Made by a program: the position numbers and the translations under genes
The notes under the pieces: generated by a model
Databases searched by the model: none
Seen by the model: the letters and a program-made list of their open reading frames with translations, nothing else
What the model was told of the DNA's origin: nothing
Shown: in pieces, positions 53,330-63,603 of the stretch
Layout of the letters: every line of letters starts with the position of its first letter
Numbering within the stretch: the stretch's first letter is position 1
Assembly: GCA_034190085.1 (NCBI GenBank)
Contig: JAXHTS010000050.1
Location: 1 to 64,000 of the forward strand
Direction of reading: 5' to 3'
Origin: Spirochaetota bacterium
GTDB lineage: Bacteria; Spirochaetota; UBA4802; JAFGDQ01
DNA length: 64,000 nucleotides

Positions 53330-56300
53330 ATGGAACTTTCTGGCAAAACAATAAATCAACGTTATAGAATAGTTGAAAAGATCGATGAGGACCTCCTCAG
53401 CATCTATTGGAGGGCAACAATGGTCTCCTCCAATGATGAGGTTGCCATAAGATTATTAAAACACGTAAATTCGACATATAGAGTTGAAGACCTCATCCGA
53501 TTAAAAAAGGAAATAGAAATTATTTCCAAGATTGACCATCCCTGTATCACTAAAATTATCGATATAGATGAATATACAGAATCTCCCGATAGTGTAAACT
53601 ATACCTTTATAGTAACAGAGTCCATTCAAGGTATAAGCTTATATAGTTATTTAATAAAAAACGCAATGCTCACTGATCCTTTTGAAGCGCTTGAAGAGGA
53701 TAAGGCATTGGAAATAATAGCAAATATCAGCGAAGCTCTTCAGATTGTTCATGAAAATGGCATAGTGCACAGGGATTTAAATCCTGAGAACATCTGGTTA
53801 ATTCCAGGAAATGGGCATATTTCTCAGATTAAGATTTCTGGATTCGGGTTGATGGAACTAAAGGAATTATCAAAGATAAAGAGGTCTGAGGATATAATTA
53901 CTACCTTTAGTTATATGTCTCCTGAAGCAAGCGGGATAGTGAACAAGAAGATAGATGAACGAAGCGATCTCTATTCTCTGGGTGTATTATTTTATCAACT
54001 ATTGACAGGCAAACTCCCCTTTATCGGAAATGATGTGAACACAATCTTGCATAAGCATATTGCAATGGAGCCGTCTTCTCCTTCCATGATTAATAGAAAA
54101 ATTTCTCATGAGCTTGATGCAATAATATCAAAGCTTTTGAAAAAGGATCAGGATGAACGATATCAGAGCGCCATGGGGCTACTGGTTGATATACACAAGG
54201 TCTGGTATGGCGAAAGAGGGTTTGAGCTTGGCACAGCGGATAGAAGACTTCGATTGAGTTTTCAAACTGGGTTAATTGGTAGAGATAAGGAATTAACCTT
54301 ATTAAAGGAGTTATACAATAACGCGAGTGAATCTAAAGGGAGCATCTGCCTCATAGGTGGAGAAGCAGGAAGTGGAAAGACTAGATTGGTGGAGGAATTA
54401 AGGGGAGAGGTCTTTGATAAGGGTGGAATATTTATTTCAGGGAAATGTTTTGCAGGAAGAAACAAAATGCCATATCAGGTCTTTCATGATGCATTGAATG
54501 AATATCTGGATTCCTATAATAAACTAAATGATAGGATCAAGATAGAAATAAGAGATGGGATAAGAGGGGTTACAGGCGAGCTTGGGGAGATTATTCTAAA
54601 TCTCAATCCATCTATGCAGAATATCCTGGGGGATGTAAAACCCATTATTAGATTGGATGGCGACATTGAGAATGAAAGGTTTATGAATGTAGCATCAAAT
54701 TTGTTTTGTTCATTAGGAATAGATGGAACGCCAATAGTATTATTTCTGGATGATTTACATTGGGCAGATGAGAGTAGTTTATTATTACTTATAGAGATTG
54801 CTGATAAGATTAAAAGATCTCCATTACTCATTTTAGGGACTTACAGGGACAATGAAATATCAGAAAAACACGGATTAAATAGAATTATAAAAGATTTTCA
54901 TGGAATATCAAAGGTAAAGGTGAACCTGTTCGATTCACTGCAATTAGAGAGTCTTGTGACAAGCATTCTTGGTATAAAGGGATCGGATCTTCCACATGAA
55001 GTGATTGATTATATTTTTGAGAAGAGTAAAGGAAATCCTTTTTTTGGCATTGAATTATTAAGACAATTATTGGACGAGGAAGTTATAATCCGTGGAATTA
55101 CAGATTGGACAATTGATAATGACAAGATTGAAATGATTGAAGTTCCTGACTCAGTAATTGAGATAGTTTTAAAGAGGATCAAGTTATTGGGAGAGGAGGA
55201 GAGGGATTTAATAGCATATGGCGCAATTATTGGTTCAAAATTTGATATCGATTTATTATTTAAACTTAGTGAGATTAATCAGGAGAGAATTTTAACTATT
55301 ATTGATAAGGCTATAGATTTACAATTATTGGAGAAGAGCCCCTTTGATCAGAGGAAGTTGCTCTTTGTTCATGACAGGGTACGTGATGCCTTTTGTCATG
55401 AGTTAAGTACAGAAAGGGAAAGGATGATTCATCTTAAAATTGCACAAGCATTAGAGGTTCAAGGTAGAAATGATGATGTAATATTTTCTTTAGCGCGTCA
55501 TTATACTGAGGCTGAGGAGCATGATAAATCGCTCAAATATCTAATTCCTGCAGGTAATATTGCGAAAGAGAGGTATGCTAATGAAGAAGCAATAAGATAT
55601 TATAGATTAGCGTTAAAATTATTAGAAGAAAAATGCCAGGATGGCATCAATGAATGGGTAGAGACTAGTAACAATTTGGGTGAGGTCTTTTCTACGATTG
55701 GTAATTATGATGAAGCGATAGAGATCTTTAATAGGTTACTTCCATATACGGATACTCCAAATAGTAAGGCCAATATTTATAATCAAATTAACAGGGCCTA
55801 TTTTAAAAAGGGTAATTCGAAAGAGTGTGAAGAATTTGGGAGAGAGGGATTACGGTTATTAGATGAATATTTGCCAGTGAACACATTTCTGGTAATTGTT
55901 AGTATTATAAAAGAATTTTTAATACATCTATTCTTTAGTCTGTTCCCAGGATTATATAATCGCAATAAAGAGAATCCTCAACTCGAGAGGGATAGACTAA
56001 TAATAAATATTTATCATTCTTTAAATTGGTCATATGCTCTTAATGATGTTTTAAAATTTGTCAGATCTATCTTAAGAATGCTTAATGTATCTATGAGCAG
56101 AATAGGGAAATCCAAGGAACTTGGGTTAAGTATGGGAGGCTTTGCTAGCCTATGCATGGTAATAGGCTTATTTAAAAGATCTATAGAGTACAATGTAAGA
56201 AGTCTTAAACTCAAGGAAGAATTAAGCGATCAGTGGGGTATTGCACAGTCTCTTCAGTTTATGGGATTTTGTTATCAATGGATGGGTGAATACATAAAGA

Positions 56301-58330
56301 GTATTGATTGCTTCAATAAGAGTATAACTAAATTTGAGATAATGGGCGATAGCCGAGAAATCGTGATGTCAATTAATTGTCTGATCAGTAATTATATTTA
56401 TCTTTGTGATATTGATCGAGCTACAGCATTAATTGATCAATATATCGAGATTATAGAAAAGTCAAATGATGATTTTCAAATATGTTTTATCCGATGGATC
56501 AATTCTGAGTTATATTTTAAAAAGGGTGATTATGAAGAGAGTGAAAGATGGGGAATTAGATGCTGTAATCACAGTTTTGATAAAGAATTATGGGTGGTAT
56601 ATTGCAGAGCAAAAATATCCCTATGTGACCTGTTTTTAGAAAAAGGGGATATAAAAACAGCTTTTAAGCATGTAAAAGAAGCAAAGGAGATTTATAAAAG
56701 GAATAATCTACCTAGGGAGTATACCATTTCTTTATATACATATTTGGCGGAGATTACTATTGCTGATTATTTGAGTAATGAGGGAATTACATCAGGTCAA
56801 AGGAAATCATACTTAAGAAGGATAAAAAAGATATGCAAAGGAAGTTTACTAAAAACCAGAAGATGGCCGAATCATTATGGGATTGCTCTGAGAGTATACG
56901 GTAAGTATTATGCCTTAATTGGCAAAAACAGAAAAGCAGAGGCGCTATTTATACAAGCAATAGATCATGAGAAACGACTTGGAAGGCGTTATGAATTGGC
57001 AAAAAATTATTATGAGTATGGATTATATTTTAATAATAAAGGCAATCCTGAGTCTGCAAGGACAAATTGGCAAAAGGCTTATACCCTATTTAAGGAAATA
57101 GATTCCAAGATATATTTACAACGGATTTCTAATCTTCTCGGTATTACAGATGGTGAGGATTCCTATAAGGATAGATTTCTTGATAAAAGAAGATTGTCAT
57201 CAATTATAACTGTAAGTCAGCAGATAAGTTCAATCCTAAACATCAAGGAATTATTAGAGAGTATTGTTGCTAATGCAATTGAAGTTGCTGGCGCGATGAG
57301 AGGCTTTCTGTTCATTTATGATGAAGAGAGCAATTATCTGGAGTTACGAGCATCTAAAAGTGTGGAACAAGGGAAGATAGAATCAGATGAGTTGTTATAC
57401 TCTAAGGAAATTGTTGATGATGTCTATAATAAAGGCCAAATTATAATGACTCAAGATGCAATGGAGGATGATTCTTTTACTAAATATAGGGATTTGGAAT
57501 CAAAAGATTTAAGATCAATTCTATGTATGCCCATTAACCATCGTGACAAGAGAATAGGGGTTTTTTATTTAGACAATCGTTTATCGAAATCTGTCTTTGA
57601 TGAAAATGACATTGAGCTTTTAGGCGTATTCATCTCCCAGGCTGCTATATCAATCGAAAACGCCAGTCTATATTCGAATCTTGAAAAAAAGGTTAAAGAT
57701 AGGACTGAGCAACTTCAAGCGCTAAACAAAGAGTTGGAAGAGAAGAGTCGATTTTTTTATGAATTTGCACAGCGAGACAGTTTAACGGGTTTATTGAACC
57801 ATAGCGCGGTTCATGAGAGGCTGAGGGAAACCTTTAATGAGTCGCAACGTCACAAATTCCCGATGAGTGTTGTAATGATTGATATAGATTATTTTAAAGA
57901 ATTTAATGATAATTACGGCCATCAAGCTGGCGATGAAATTCTTATCAAGGTATCCATGATTTTTAAGGCAGGATTGTTGGGTAGTGAAATTAAAGGTAAA
58001 TTTGCACAAGAGGAGTATGATTCCCTGAAAGAGGAATTAAGAAAGTATGATATTGCTGGTAGATATGGCGGTGATGAATTTATTCTTGTTTTACCCTATT
58101 GTGGGGAAAGGGAGACACTAATTGTTTCTGAAAGGCTGCGTAAAAAGGTTGAAGCCATTAGGCTATCCCAAATAGATGAGGCATGTATCACTTCCACACT
58201 GGGTGTTGCTATTTTGGATGAGAAAACATCCTGTAATGACAGTACGGAGCTGGTTAGCCTGGCTGATAAGGCCCTTTATGAAGCAAAGATGAAGGGTAGA
58301 AATCAGATTTGTTTAAAGAAATATGAATGA
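53330..58330 (+). CDS. Pseudokinase-AAA ATPase-TPR-GAF-diguanylate cyclase protein
   Basis: 1666 residues. Residues ~10-290 are a protein-kinase fold: HRDLNPEN is intact, but the glycine loop is absent, the beta3 lysine is arginine (AIR, residue 41) and DFG reads GFG (171-173), so it is probably a pseudokinase. Residues ~310-690 are an AAA/STAND-like ATPase (GGEAGSGKTRLV; LFLDDLHWADES). Residues ~720-1270 are helical TPR-like repeats. Residues ~1295-1450 are a GAF domain, then a short coiled coil and a GGDEF domain (GRYGGDEF, with RKYD five residues upstream as inhibitory site). It likely makes cyclic di-GMP in response to a signal. Confidence 0.88.
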   Translation: MELSGKTINQRYRIVEKIDEDLLSIYWRATMVSSNDEVAIRLLKHVNSTYRVEDLIRLKKEIEIISKIDHPCITKIIDIDEYTESPDSVNYTFIVTESIQGISLYSYLIKNAMLTDPFEALEEDKALEIIANISEALQIVHENGIVHRDLNPENIWLIPGNGHISQIKISGFGLMELKELSKIKRSEDIITTFSYMSPEASGIVNKKIDERSDLYSLGVLFYQLLTGKLPFIGNDVNTILHKHIAMEPSSPSMINRKISHELDAIISKLLKKDQDERYQSAMGLLVDIHKVWYGERGFELGTADRRLRLSFQTGLIGRDKELTLLKELYNNASESKGSICLIGGEAGSGKTRLVEELRGEVFDKGGIFISGKCFAGRNKMPYQVFHDALNEYLDSYNKLNDRIKIEIRDGIRGVTGELGEIILNLNPSMQNILGDVKPIIRLDGDIENERFMNVASNLFCSLGIDGTPIVLFLDDLHWADESSLLLLIEIADKIKRSPLLILGTYRDNEISEKHGLNRIIKDFHGISKVKVNLFDSLQLESLVTSILGIKGSDLPHEVIDYIFEKSKGNPFFGIELLRQLLDEEVIIRGITDWTIDNDKIEMIEVPDSVIEIVLKRIKLLGEEERDLIAYGAIIGSKFDIDLLFKLSEINQERILTIIDKAIDLQLLEKSPFDQRKLLFVHDRVRDAFCHELSTERERMIHLKIAQALEVQGRNDDVIFSLARHYTEAEEHDKSLKYLIPAGNIAKERYANEEAIRYYRLALKLLEEKCQDGINEWVETSNNLGEVFSTIGNYDEAIEIFNRLLPYTDTPNSKANIYNQINRAYFKKGNSKECEEFGREGLRLLDEYLPVNTFLVIVSIIKEFLIHLFFSLFPGLYNRNKENPQLERDRLIINIYHSLNWSYALNDVLKFVRSILRMLNVSMSRIGKSKELGLSMGGFASLCMVIGLFKRSIEYNVRSLKLKEELSDQWGIAQSLQFMGFCYQWMGEYIKSIDCFNKSITKFEIMGDSREIVMSINCLISNYIYLCDIDRATALIDQYIEIIEKSNDDFQICFIRWINSELYFKKGDYEESERWGIRCCNHSFDKELWVVYCRAKISLCDLFLEKGDIKTAFKHVKEAKEIYKRNNLPREYTISLYTYLAEITIADYLSNEGITSGQRKSYLRRIKKICKGSLLKTRRWPNHYGIALRVYGKYYALIGKNRKAEALFIQAIDHEKRLGRRYELAKNYYEYGLYFNNKGNPESARTNWQKAYTLFKEIDSKIYLQRISNLLGITDGEDSYKDRFLDKRRLSSIITVSQQISSILNIKELLESIVANAIEVAGAMRGFLFIYDEESNYLELRASKSVEQGKIESDELLYSKEIVDDVYNKGQIIMTQDAMEDDSFTKYRDLESKDLRSILCMPINHRDKRIGVFYLDNRLSKSVFDENDIELLGVFISQAAISIENASLYSNLEKKVKDRTEQLQALNKELEEKSRFFYEFAQRDSLTGLLNHSAVHERLRETFNESQRHKFPMSVVMIDIDYFKEFNDNYGHQAGDEILIKVSMIFKAGLLGSEIKGKFAQEEYDSLKEELRKYDIAGRYGGDEFILVLPYCGERETLIVSERLRKKVEAIRLSQIDEACITSTLGVAILDEKTSCNDSTELVSLADKALYEAKMKGRNQICLKKYE

Positions 58331-58358
58331 TAGATGAATATTGAATTGGAGAATGGGA

Positions 58359-60155
58359 CTATTCGATCTTTAATGCAGTCAGAAAAGCCTCCTGTGGAAT
58401 CTCGACTGATCCGATTATCTTCAATCTCTTTTTACCCTTTTTCTGTTTTTCTAATAGCTTTCTTTTCCTGGTTATATCTCCACCATAACACTTAGCTGTT
58501 ACGTTTTTACGAAGAGCGCTTATATCCTCCCTCGATATTATCTTTGATCCAATTGCCGCCTGAAGTGGTATTTTGAATTGATGTCTGGGAATTATCTCCT
58601 TAAGCTTTTCAATAATATCCTTTCCTCGCGAGTAGGCTTTATCCTTATGAACAATAAAGGAGAGGGCGTCTACCTGCTCACCATTAACCAGGATGTCCAC
58701 CCTTGTCATGTCAGATGGTCGGAAATCCTTGAATTCATAGTCAAATGAGGCATATCCGCGAGAGCATGATTTAAGCTTGTCATAAAAATTGAATACAATT
58801 TCAGATAGTGGCATATCATAAAGCAAGTGAACGCGGTTGGTGTTTATGTATTCCATATTTTTATGGATTCCTCTGCAGTTTGTCACTAAAGCCATTATAT
58901 TGCCCACAAACTCAGTAGGAGTGATGATGCTTGCTTCAACATAGGGTTCTTCAATTTTTTCAATTATGCCGGGTGAAGGCATTTTTACTGGATTGTCAAT
59001 TGTCAGGATTTCTCCATTGCGTGTGAAGATCTTGTACTCCACGCTTGGGGCTGTAGTAACAAGAGGAAGACCATATTCCCGTTCAAGTCTTTCTTGAACT
59101 ATCTCCATATGCAATAGACCTAAATATCCGCATCTAAAACCGAAACCCAGGGCATAGGAGTTGTCTGGCTCAAAAATAAGCGCAGCATCATTCAATTGAA
59201 GTTTAAATAGCGCATCAGTCAAAACTTCATAGTCATCACTGTACATGGGATAGAGACCTGAAAAAACAAAGGGTTTCACCTCCTTGAATCCCTTTAATGG
59301 CACTTCTGTAGGACAGTTGGTATGGGTTACTGTGTCTCCGATTTTAGTATCAACAACTGTTTTGATACCAGCAATAATATAGCCGACGTCTCCAGATTTA
59401 AGTAAATCCCTCCGTTCCCTTTCTAACCGAAAAACCCCAACCTCAGAAACACGATACTGTTTTCCAGTCGAGTATAATGTAATTTCATCATCCTTTTTTA
59501 TACAACCATCGAATATTCTCACCATAATAATAGCCCCCACATAACGATCAAAGAATGAATCAAAGATAAGCGCCTTTAGCGGTTTTTGGGGATCACCTTC
59601 CGGAGGTGGAATAATTTTAATTATGCTCTCTAGTAGATCATCAATGCCCAATACCTTAAGCGCGGAGGTCGGAACTGCATTCTCAGGCTTAAGATCAAGA
59701 CTATCCTTGATGCTGGCCAATACCCTCTCTATATCTGCATTTGGCATATCAATCTTGGTTATAACAGGAATTATCTCAAGATCATTTTCAAGAGCAAGGT
59801 ATAGATTGGCTATGGTCTGTGCCTCAACCCCCTGTGTTGAATCTATCAGCAATAGCGCTCCATCGCAGGCGGCTAACGCTCTTGAAACCTCGTATGTGAA
59901 ATCCACATGTCCGGGAGTGTCAATAAGATTGAGGATATACTCCCCGCCATCCTCAGCCTTATAATCAAGAGTAATGGCATTTGATTTTATTGTTATCCCT
60001 CTTTCCCTCTCTATATCCATCGTGTCGAGGAGTTGTTCCAGATGCTTCCCTGGGTCAACTAAACGACATTTTTCTATGATGCGGTCTGCCAGTGTGGATT
60101 TACCGTGATCAATGTGAGCTATTATTGAAAAGTTTCTTATATTCTTTTGGTTCAT
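58359..60155 (-). CDS. lepA: Elongation factor 4 (LepA)
   Basis: 598 residues, ribosome back-translocase GTPase. GTP-binding motifs are [27 protein letters not shown] and VITKIDMPN; the LepA-specific carboxy-terminal domain starts near residue 490 and ends [20 protein letters not shown] at 60155 gives the family-like start [20 protein letters not shown]; an upstream in-frame ATG would add 30 residues not found in LepA. Length is normal. Confidence 0.97.
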   Translation of the reverse strand: MNQKNIRNFSIIAHIDHGKSTLADRIIEKCRLVDPGKHLEQLLDTMDIERERGITIKSNAITLDYKAEDGGEYILNLIDTPGHVDFTYEVSRALAACDGALLLIDSTQGVEAQTIANLYLALENDLEIIPVITKIDMPNADIERVLASIKDSLDLKPENAVPTSALKVLGIDDLLESIIKIIPPPEGDPQKPLKALIFDSFFDRYVGAIIMVRIFDGCIKKDDEITLYSTGKQYRVSEVGVFRLERERRDLLKSGDVGYIIAGIKTVVDTKIGDTVTHTNCPTEVPLKGFKEVKPFVFSGLYPMYSDDYEVLTDALFKLQLNDAALIFEPDNSYALGFGFRCGYLGLLHMEIVQERLEREYGLPLVTTAPSVEYKIFTRNGEILTIDNPVKMPSPGIIEKIEEPYVEASIITPTEFVGNIMALVTNCRGIHKNMEYINTNRVHLLYDMPLSEIVFNFYDKLKSCSRGYASFDYEFKDFRPSDMTRVDILVNGEQVDALSFIVHKDKAYSRGKDIIEKLKEIIPRHQFKIPLQAAIGSKIISREDISALRKNVTAKCYGGDITRKRKLLEKQKKGKKRLKIIGSVEIPQEAFLTALKIE

Positions 60156-60259
60156 AATATTTCTTAAATAAGTAACGTTTATAGTGTATGTAAAGTGAGC
60201 TTTTCCTAAGTCCATTTCACATATGCGAGGTTTGACCTGTTTCAACTCCCTATATCGTT

Positions 60260-60982
60260 TCAGACAGAAAATATTTTTTCTTCATTTATTATTCCTAGGC
60301 ATTGTAAATTTTCAATACAATTAATTGCATAGTTATTATATTTAAACTGCAAAGCATTACCCCGATAAGTCTTTCCGAAGAAAAGTCCTGCCCCAATGTA
60401 TTTATCTTTTGTTAACTTGAAATCAAATTTGAAAAGATATAATTTTTTATCATCTTCCTTGATCGGAGTAATATATTGTGGTATAAAATATTTTTGGTGA
60501 GCATCAATTAAATTTTTTGGTTTTTCAATTCCACACCAACGCCCATGTGATCTATTTTCCCAAATAGTATCAATTTCATCATCTTTCTGATTTGAGAATA
60601 TAATTTTAAATTGATATAACAAATTATATTTTGGGTCCATTTCAATTATATCTTTATATGTTTTTAAAAAACTTAATGCTAATGATTTTTGTGGTTCTTG
60701 ACTTGAATTTGCAATATTTTCTAAAGATTTACATCTAGATTTTATAAGATGTTCTGAATTTGGTTTTAATGTTTTTTTTGATTTAATGAGCTTTTCGATG
60801 AATAAATCATTCTCCTTTTTTTCTAATTTTTGATTTATCATTTCTTTTGCAATGTCACCGAAATCAATTCTATAAAATGGACCATAAACTTTTTTCATTT
60901 CAAATTTTATAAAACCAATATCACCCTCAAAAGCTCTAATTGTATCATCTGTTAATATATTCTTTATATCTTTATAATTCAT
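60260..60982 (-). CDS. Hypothetical protein
   Basis: 240 residues, no recognised family. It is lysine-, asparagine- and isoleucine-rich and more AT-rich than its neighbours. No signal peptide or membrane span. The central region is helical ([18 protein letters not shown]), and the carboxy-terminal part has alternating strands ([40 protein letters not shown]). It lies 104 bases upstream of lepA on the same strand. Composition and isolation suggest a lineage-specific or acquired gene. Confidence 0.6.
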   Translation of the reverse strand: MNYKDIKNILTDDTIRAFEGDIGFIKFEMKKVYGPFYRIDFGDIAKEMINQKLEKKENDLFIEKLIKSKKTLKPNSEHLIKSRCKSLENIANSSQEPQKSLALSFLKTYKDIIEMDPKYNLLYQFKIIFSNQKDDEIDTIWENRSHGRWCGIEKPKNLIDAHQKYFIPQYITPIKEDDKKLYLFKFDFKLTKDKYIGAGLFFGKTYRGNALQFKYNNYAINCIENLQCLGIINEEKIFSV

Positions 60983-61268
60983 GAAATAACTAATGACGAA
61001 AACGAGTTAAAATTGTGTCTAATTATTATATTTCAAAACTTATTGCAGTAATTAATAATCGATTATCAATTGTTAATTGTCAACAGTTAATTATTTATGT
61101 GCATAGAATAATACTTTAAGGTGTAAAGAAACAATTTTATCTTAATTTTGATAATATACCAATAATGGAGTTACAAAAATATTGTATCAATGCAAAAAGT
61201 TACAGAATTTGTATTATTAAGAGATGATTTACTCAAACCTCTATCAGATTTCATAATAGATTAGACTG

Positions 61269-61315
61269 ATTCATTATTCCTGTAAAATTTGAATAATCCA
61301 TTTTACAGAATGAAT
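61269..61315. repeat. Inverted repeat, possible terminator or operator
   Basis: CTGTAAAAT (61280-61288) and ATTTTACAG (61300-61308) are perfect nine-base arms around an 11-base loop. Outer arms ATTCATT (61269-61275) and AATGAAT (61309-61315) extend it with a small bulge. It is AT-rich and without a T-run, so it is not a classical terminator. Confidence 0.6.
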
Positions 61316-61489
61316 GATTTATTCAAATTTATTAGAAGTCAGACTAGGCTCTTGATCGGAACATTATTAGAACAAGCGTTCCAAGAGTGAATATATAATA
61401 AATAAAGATTAAGTGTGAGATGTATCAGAGAATCATCTCTATTGAACAGGAGACTAATAAGGAGGGTCCATCTTTGTCTATAACCATAC

Positions 61490-61558
61490 TGCTCAGCATT
61501 GCTTCGCGCCACAACTGAGCAATTTGCCTGAAATCAATAAATATAACGCGAAGCAATG
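61490..61558. repeat. Two interleaved inverted repeats
   Basis: Repeat A is TGCTCAG (61490-61496) with CTGAGCA (61515-61521). Repeat B is CATTGCTTCGCG (61497-61508) with CGCGAAGCAATG (61547-61558), a perfect 12-base pair. The order A-B-A'-B' means the two stems compete or form a strained pseudoknot. It lies 36 bases beyond the stop of the minus-strand carboxylase gene and may form part of its 3' untranslated region. Confidence 0.7.
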
Positions 61559-61593
61559 ATCAAGGAATAGAGAAAGTTCCAGATACTAATTGA

Positions 61594-63165
61594 TTACATG
61601 GGAATATTGCCATGTTTTTTAGGCAGCCTCCTGTCTACCTTTTTTGTGGATAACAGCTTGAAAGCCTTTATTAGAGTACGCCTTGTCTCTCTTGGCTCAA
61701 TCAAATTATTAAGATATGCATTATCTGATGCACCACGGATAGGATTGCCGGCAAGTTTCTGATACTCAGCAAGTTTTTCTTCCCTAGTTTGTTCAGGATT
61801 ATCGGAATTCATTATATCCTTTACATAAAACAGGTCCACTGCCTGTTTGGGACCCAGCACACCGGCCTCTGCGATTGGCCATTGAAAGACCATATCTGTA
61901 TTCATTCCTGGAATTGTGCCCATACCTAAATTCCCGCCGCCATAGGCCTTTCTTATTACAACAGATATACGGGGCACAGAACACTCACACAGAGCATATA
62001 GCACTTTTGCCCCATGACGGATAATCCCGGCATGCTCCTGAGCGCTTCCCGGACAGTAGGCTGATGTATCTAACAAAAATACCATCGGAATATTAAAACA
62101 ATCGCAAAATCTTATAAACCTGCATTGTTTATCAGAGCCATTTACTGTCATGCTCCCAGCCATAGACATTGAATTGTTGGCAACTACCCCAACTGTATAC
62201 CCATCAAGACGCCCGAATCCTGTGATCATCTCCCGTGCAAATTCATGCTTTATTGGAAAGAATTTGCCATTATCTAAAATTACCTCGATTACCTTATGCA
62301 TATTAAAAACCTTGGTAGAGTCGGAAGGTACTATATCAGCTAAAATATCATCCAGCCTGTTAGGATCATCTCCAGTATCAACTCGCGGTGGGGGCACATC
62401 ACAACTTGGAGGTAAATAGCCTATTAGCTCCCTTATTCCTTCAAACAATTCATCTTCTGTTTTATACCTTCCATCAGCAACACCGCTCTTTTGACAATGG
62501 ATCTTGGCTCCACCCAATTCATCACCTGTAATATCCTCATGCATAACCGATTTCACCATCCGCGGACCTGTTATATACATGTTGCTCTTTTCTGTCATAA
62601 AGATGAAATCAGTCAGCGCGGGAGAATAAACAGATATCCCTGCACAGTTGCCAAAAATGCCGGTTATCTGTGGAACAGATCCGGATGCATAGGTATTTGG
62701 CAGAAATATTGATCCCCCATGTTTTTCACCTATAACCCTAGCGCTTATTAAAGCGCTAATTGCACCCTCATCCAGCTTTGGCATTCTCGCTCCTGGCGAA
62801 TCATTAAGACCAATAAAGGGCACCCTCATTTCCATCGCTTTTTCAACTGCCATATACATCTTAAATCCATGAACCATGCCTATGGACCCTCCTTTAACTG
62901 TTGGATCCTGACAGTAAAAACATACAACTTGACCATTTATCGTGCCATAACCGGATATACACCCATCCCCTGGCTCATTATCAAGATGACCGATTAAAGG
63001 ATTAAATTCTACAAAACTCCCTGAATCCAGCAATCTGTCCACCCTCTCTCTAGCGGAAAGTTTTCCCTTTTCATGAACCTTTTCGATCTTATCTTTCAAG
63101 CCTTCCTCAACCTTTTCCTTTACATCTCTTAACTCCTTTATCCTTCTATCCATCAATTCATCCAT
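61594..63165 (-). CDS. Acyl-CoA carboxylase, carboxyltransferase (beta) subunit
   Basis: 523 residues, matching propionyl-CoA/methylmalonyl-CoA carboxyltransferase subunits: KLSARERVDRLLDSGSFVEF, the oxyanion-hole segment GNCAGISVYSPALTDFI, MVFLLDTSAYCPGSAQEHAG and RKAYGGGNLGMGTIPGMNTD. ATG at 63165 is used because GGGAGG lies seven bases before it; a TTG two codons earlier is too close to that site. It transfers CO2 from biotin to an acyl-CoA, or the reverse in sodium-pump decarboxylases. No biotin carboxylase or biotin carrier gene is next to it. Confidence 0.93.
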   Translation of the reverse strand: MDELMDRRIKELRDVKEKVEEGLKDKIEKVHEKGKLSARERVDRLLDSGSFVEFNPLIGHLDNEPGDGCISGYGTINGQVVCFYCQDPTVKGGSIGMVHGFKMYMAVEKAMEMRVPFIGLNDSPGARMPKLDEGAISALISARVIGEKHGGSIFLPNTYASGSVPQITGIFGNCAGISVYSPALTDFIFMTEKSNMYITGPRMVKSVMHEDITGDELGGAKIHCQKSGVADGRYKTEDELFEGIRELIGYLPPSCDVPPPRVDTGDDPNRLDDILADIVPSDSTKVFNMHKVIEVILDNGKFFPIKHEFAREMITGFGRLDGYTVGVVANNSMSMAGSMTVNGSDKQCRFIRFCDCFNIPMVFLLDTSAYCPGSAQEHAGIIRHGAKVLYALCECSVPRISVVIRKAYGGGNLGMGTIPGMNTDMVFQWPIAEAGVLGPKQAVDLFYVKDIMNSDNPEQTREEKLAEYQKLAGNPIRGASDNAYLNNLIEPRETRRTLIKAFKLLSTKKVDRRLPKKHGNIPM

Positions 63166-63171
63166 TCCCAA

Positions 63172-63603
63172 ACCTCCCTTGAAATTAGTTAATGTTACTA
63201 ATAAGAGAATACACCCTTATGATTTTATTTATATGGAAAAGCATTATACATGCTTTCCAAAAAAAAGCATTTCAATTGAAAGGTAGTTTAGAAGAAAGTG
63301 GTATAGCAATTCAAGGATAATTTGGGAATTAGGTGGTGTCTCCAAGATCATTATTAACAATAAATATTTATATGTAAAGTAAATATTAACTTAAAAGAAA
63401 ATCATCCCCACATCCACGTTAGTCGAAATTATACAGCATGATAGCAATACGTTAACGAGTATACAGGAACATAAACTGTTTCTTTATTGGCAATACACTT
63501 TGACTGAGAAATAACTTGTGCTGAAGTACAAATGAGTAGAAATAAAATCGAAGAAAAAATAATTCCTTGTCTCATTTTAACCACTATAAACAAATTGATG
63601 GAA
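63172..63603. other. Intergenic region between carboxylase and antiporter genes
   Basis: 432 bases. Apart from the possible decayed gene at 63429-63576 it is AT-rich sequence without other visible features; it should hold the promoter of the carboxylase gene. Confidence 0.4.
63429..63576 (-). pseudogene. Possible decayed secreted-protein gene (DUF3124-like start)
   Basis: From ATG at 63576 the frame gives MRQGIIFSSILF and then shifts. Removing one base from a T-run restores LLICTSAQVISQSKC, which completes a signal peptide, then NKETVYVPVYS, which resembles the opening of DUF3124 proteins (VYVPVYSHIY). The corrected frame ends soon after at 63429. This looks like a remnant of a secreted protein gene with a frameshift and a truncation. 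The match is short, so the call is tentative. Confidence 0.3.

Larger units (their letters stand above)
60983..61593. other. 611-base intergenic region rich in inverted repeats
   Basis: Lies between the 3' end of the carboxylase gene and the 5' end of the hypothetical gene, both on the minus strand. It contains the inverted repeats at 61269-61315 and 61490-61558, a GAGATG/CATCTC hairpin near 61415, a GGAAC/GTTCC pair near 61358-61382, and a plus-strand AAGGAGGG ribosome site (61459-61466) followed by a 14-codon TTG-initiated frame. A small RNA or mobile repeat is possible. Confidence 0.45.
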
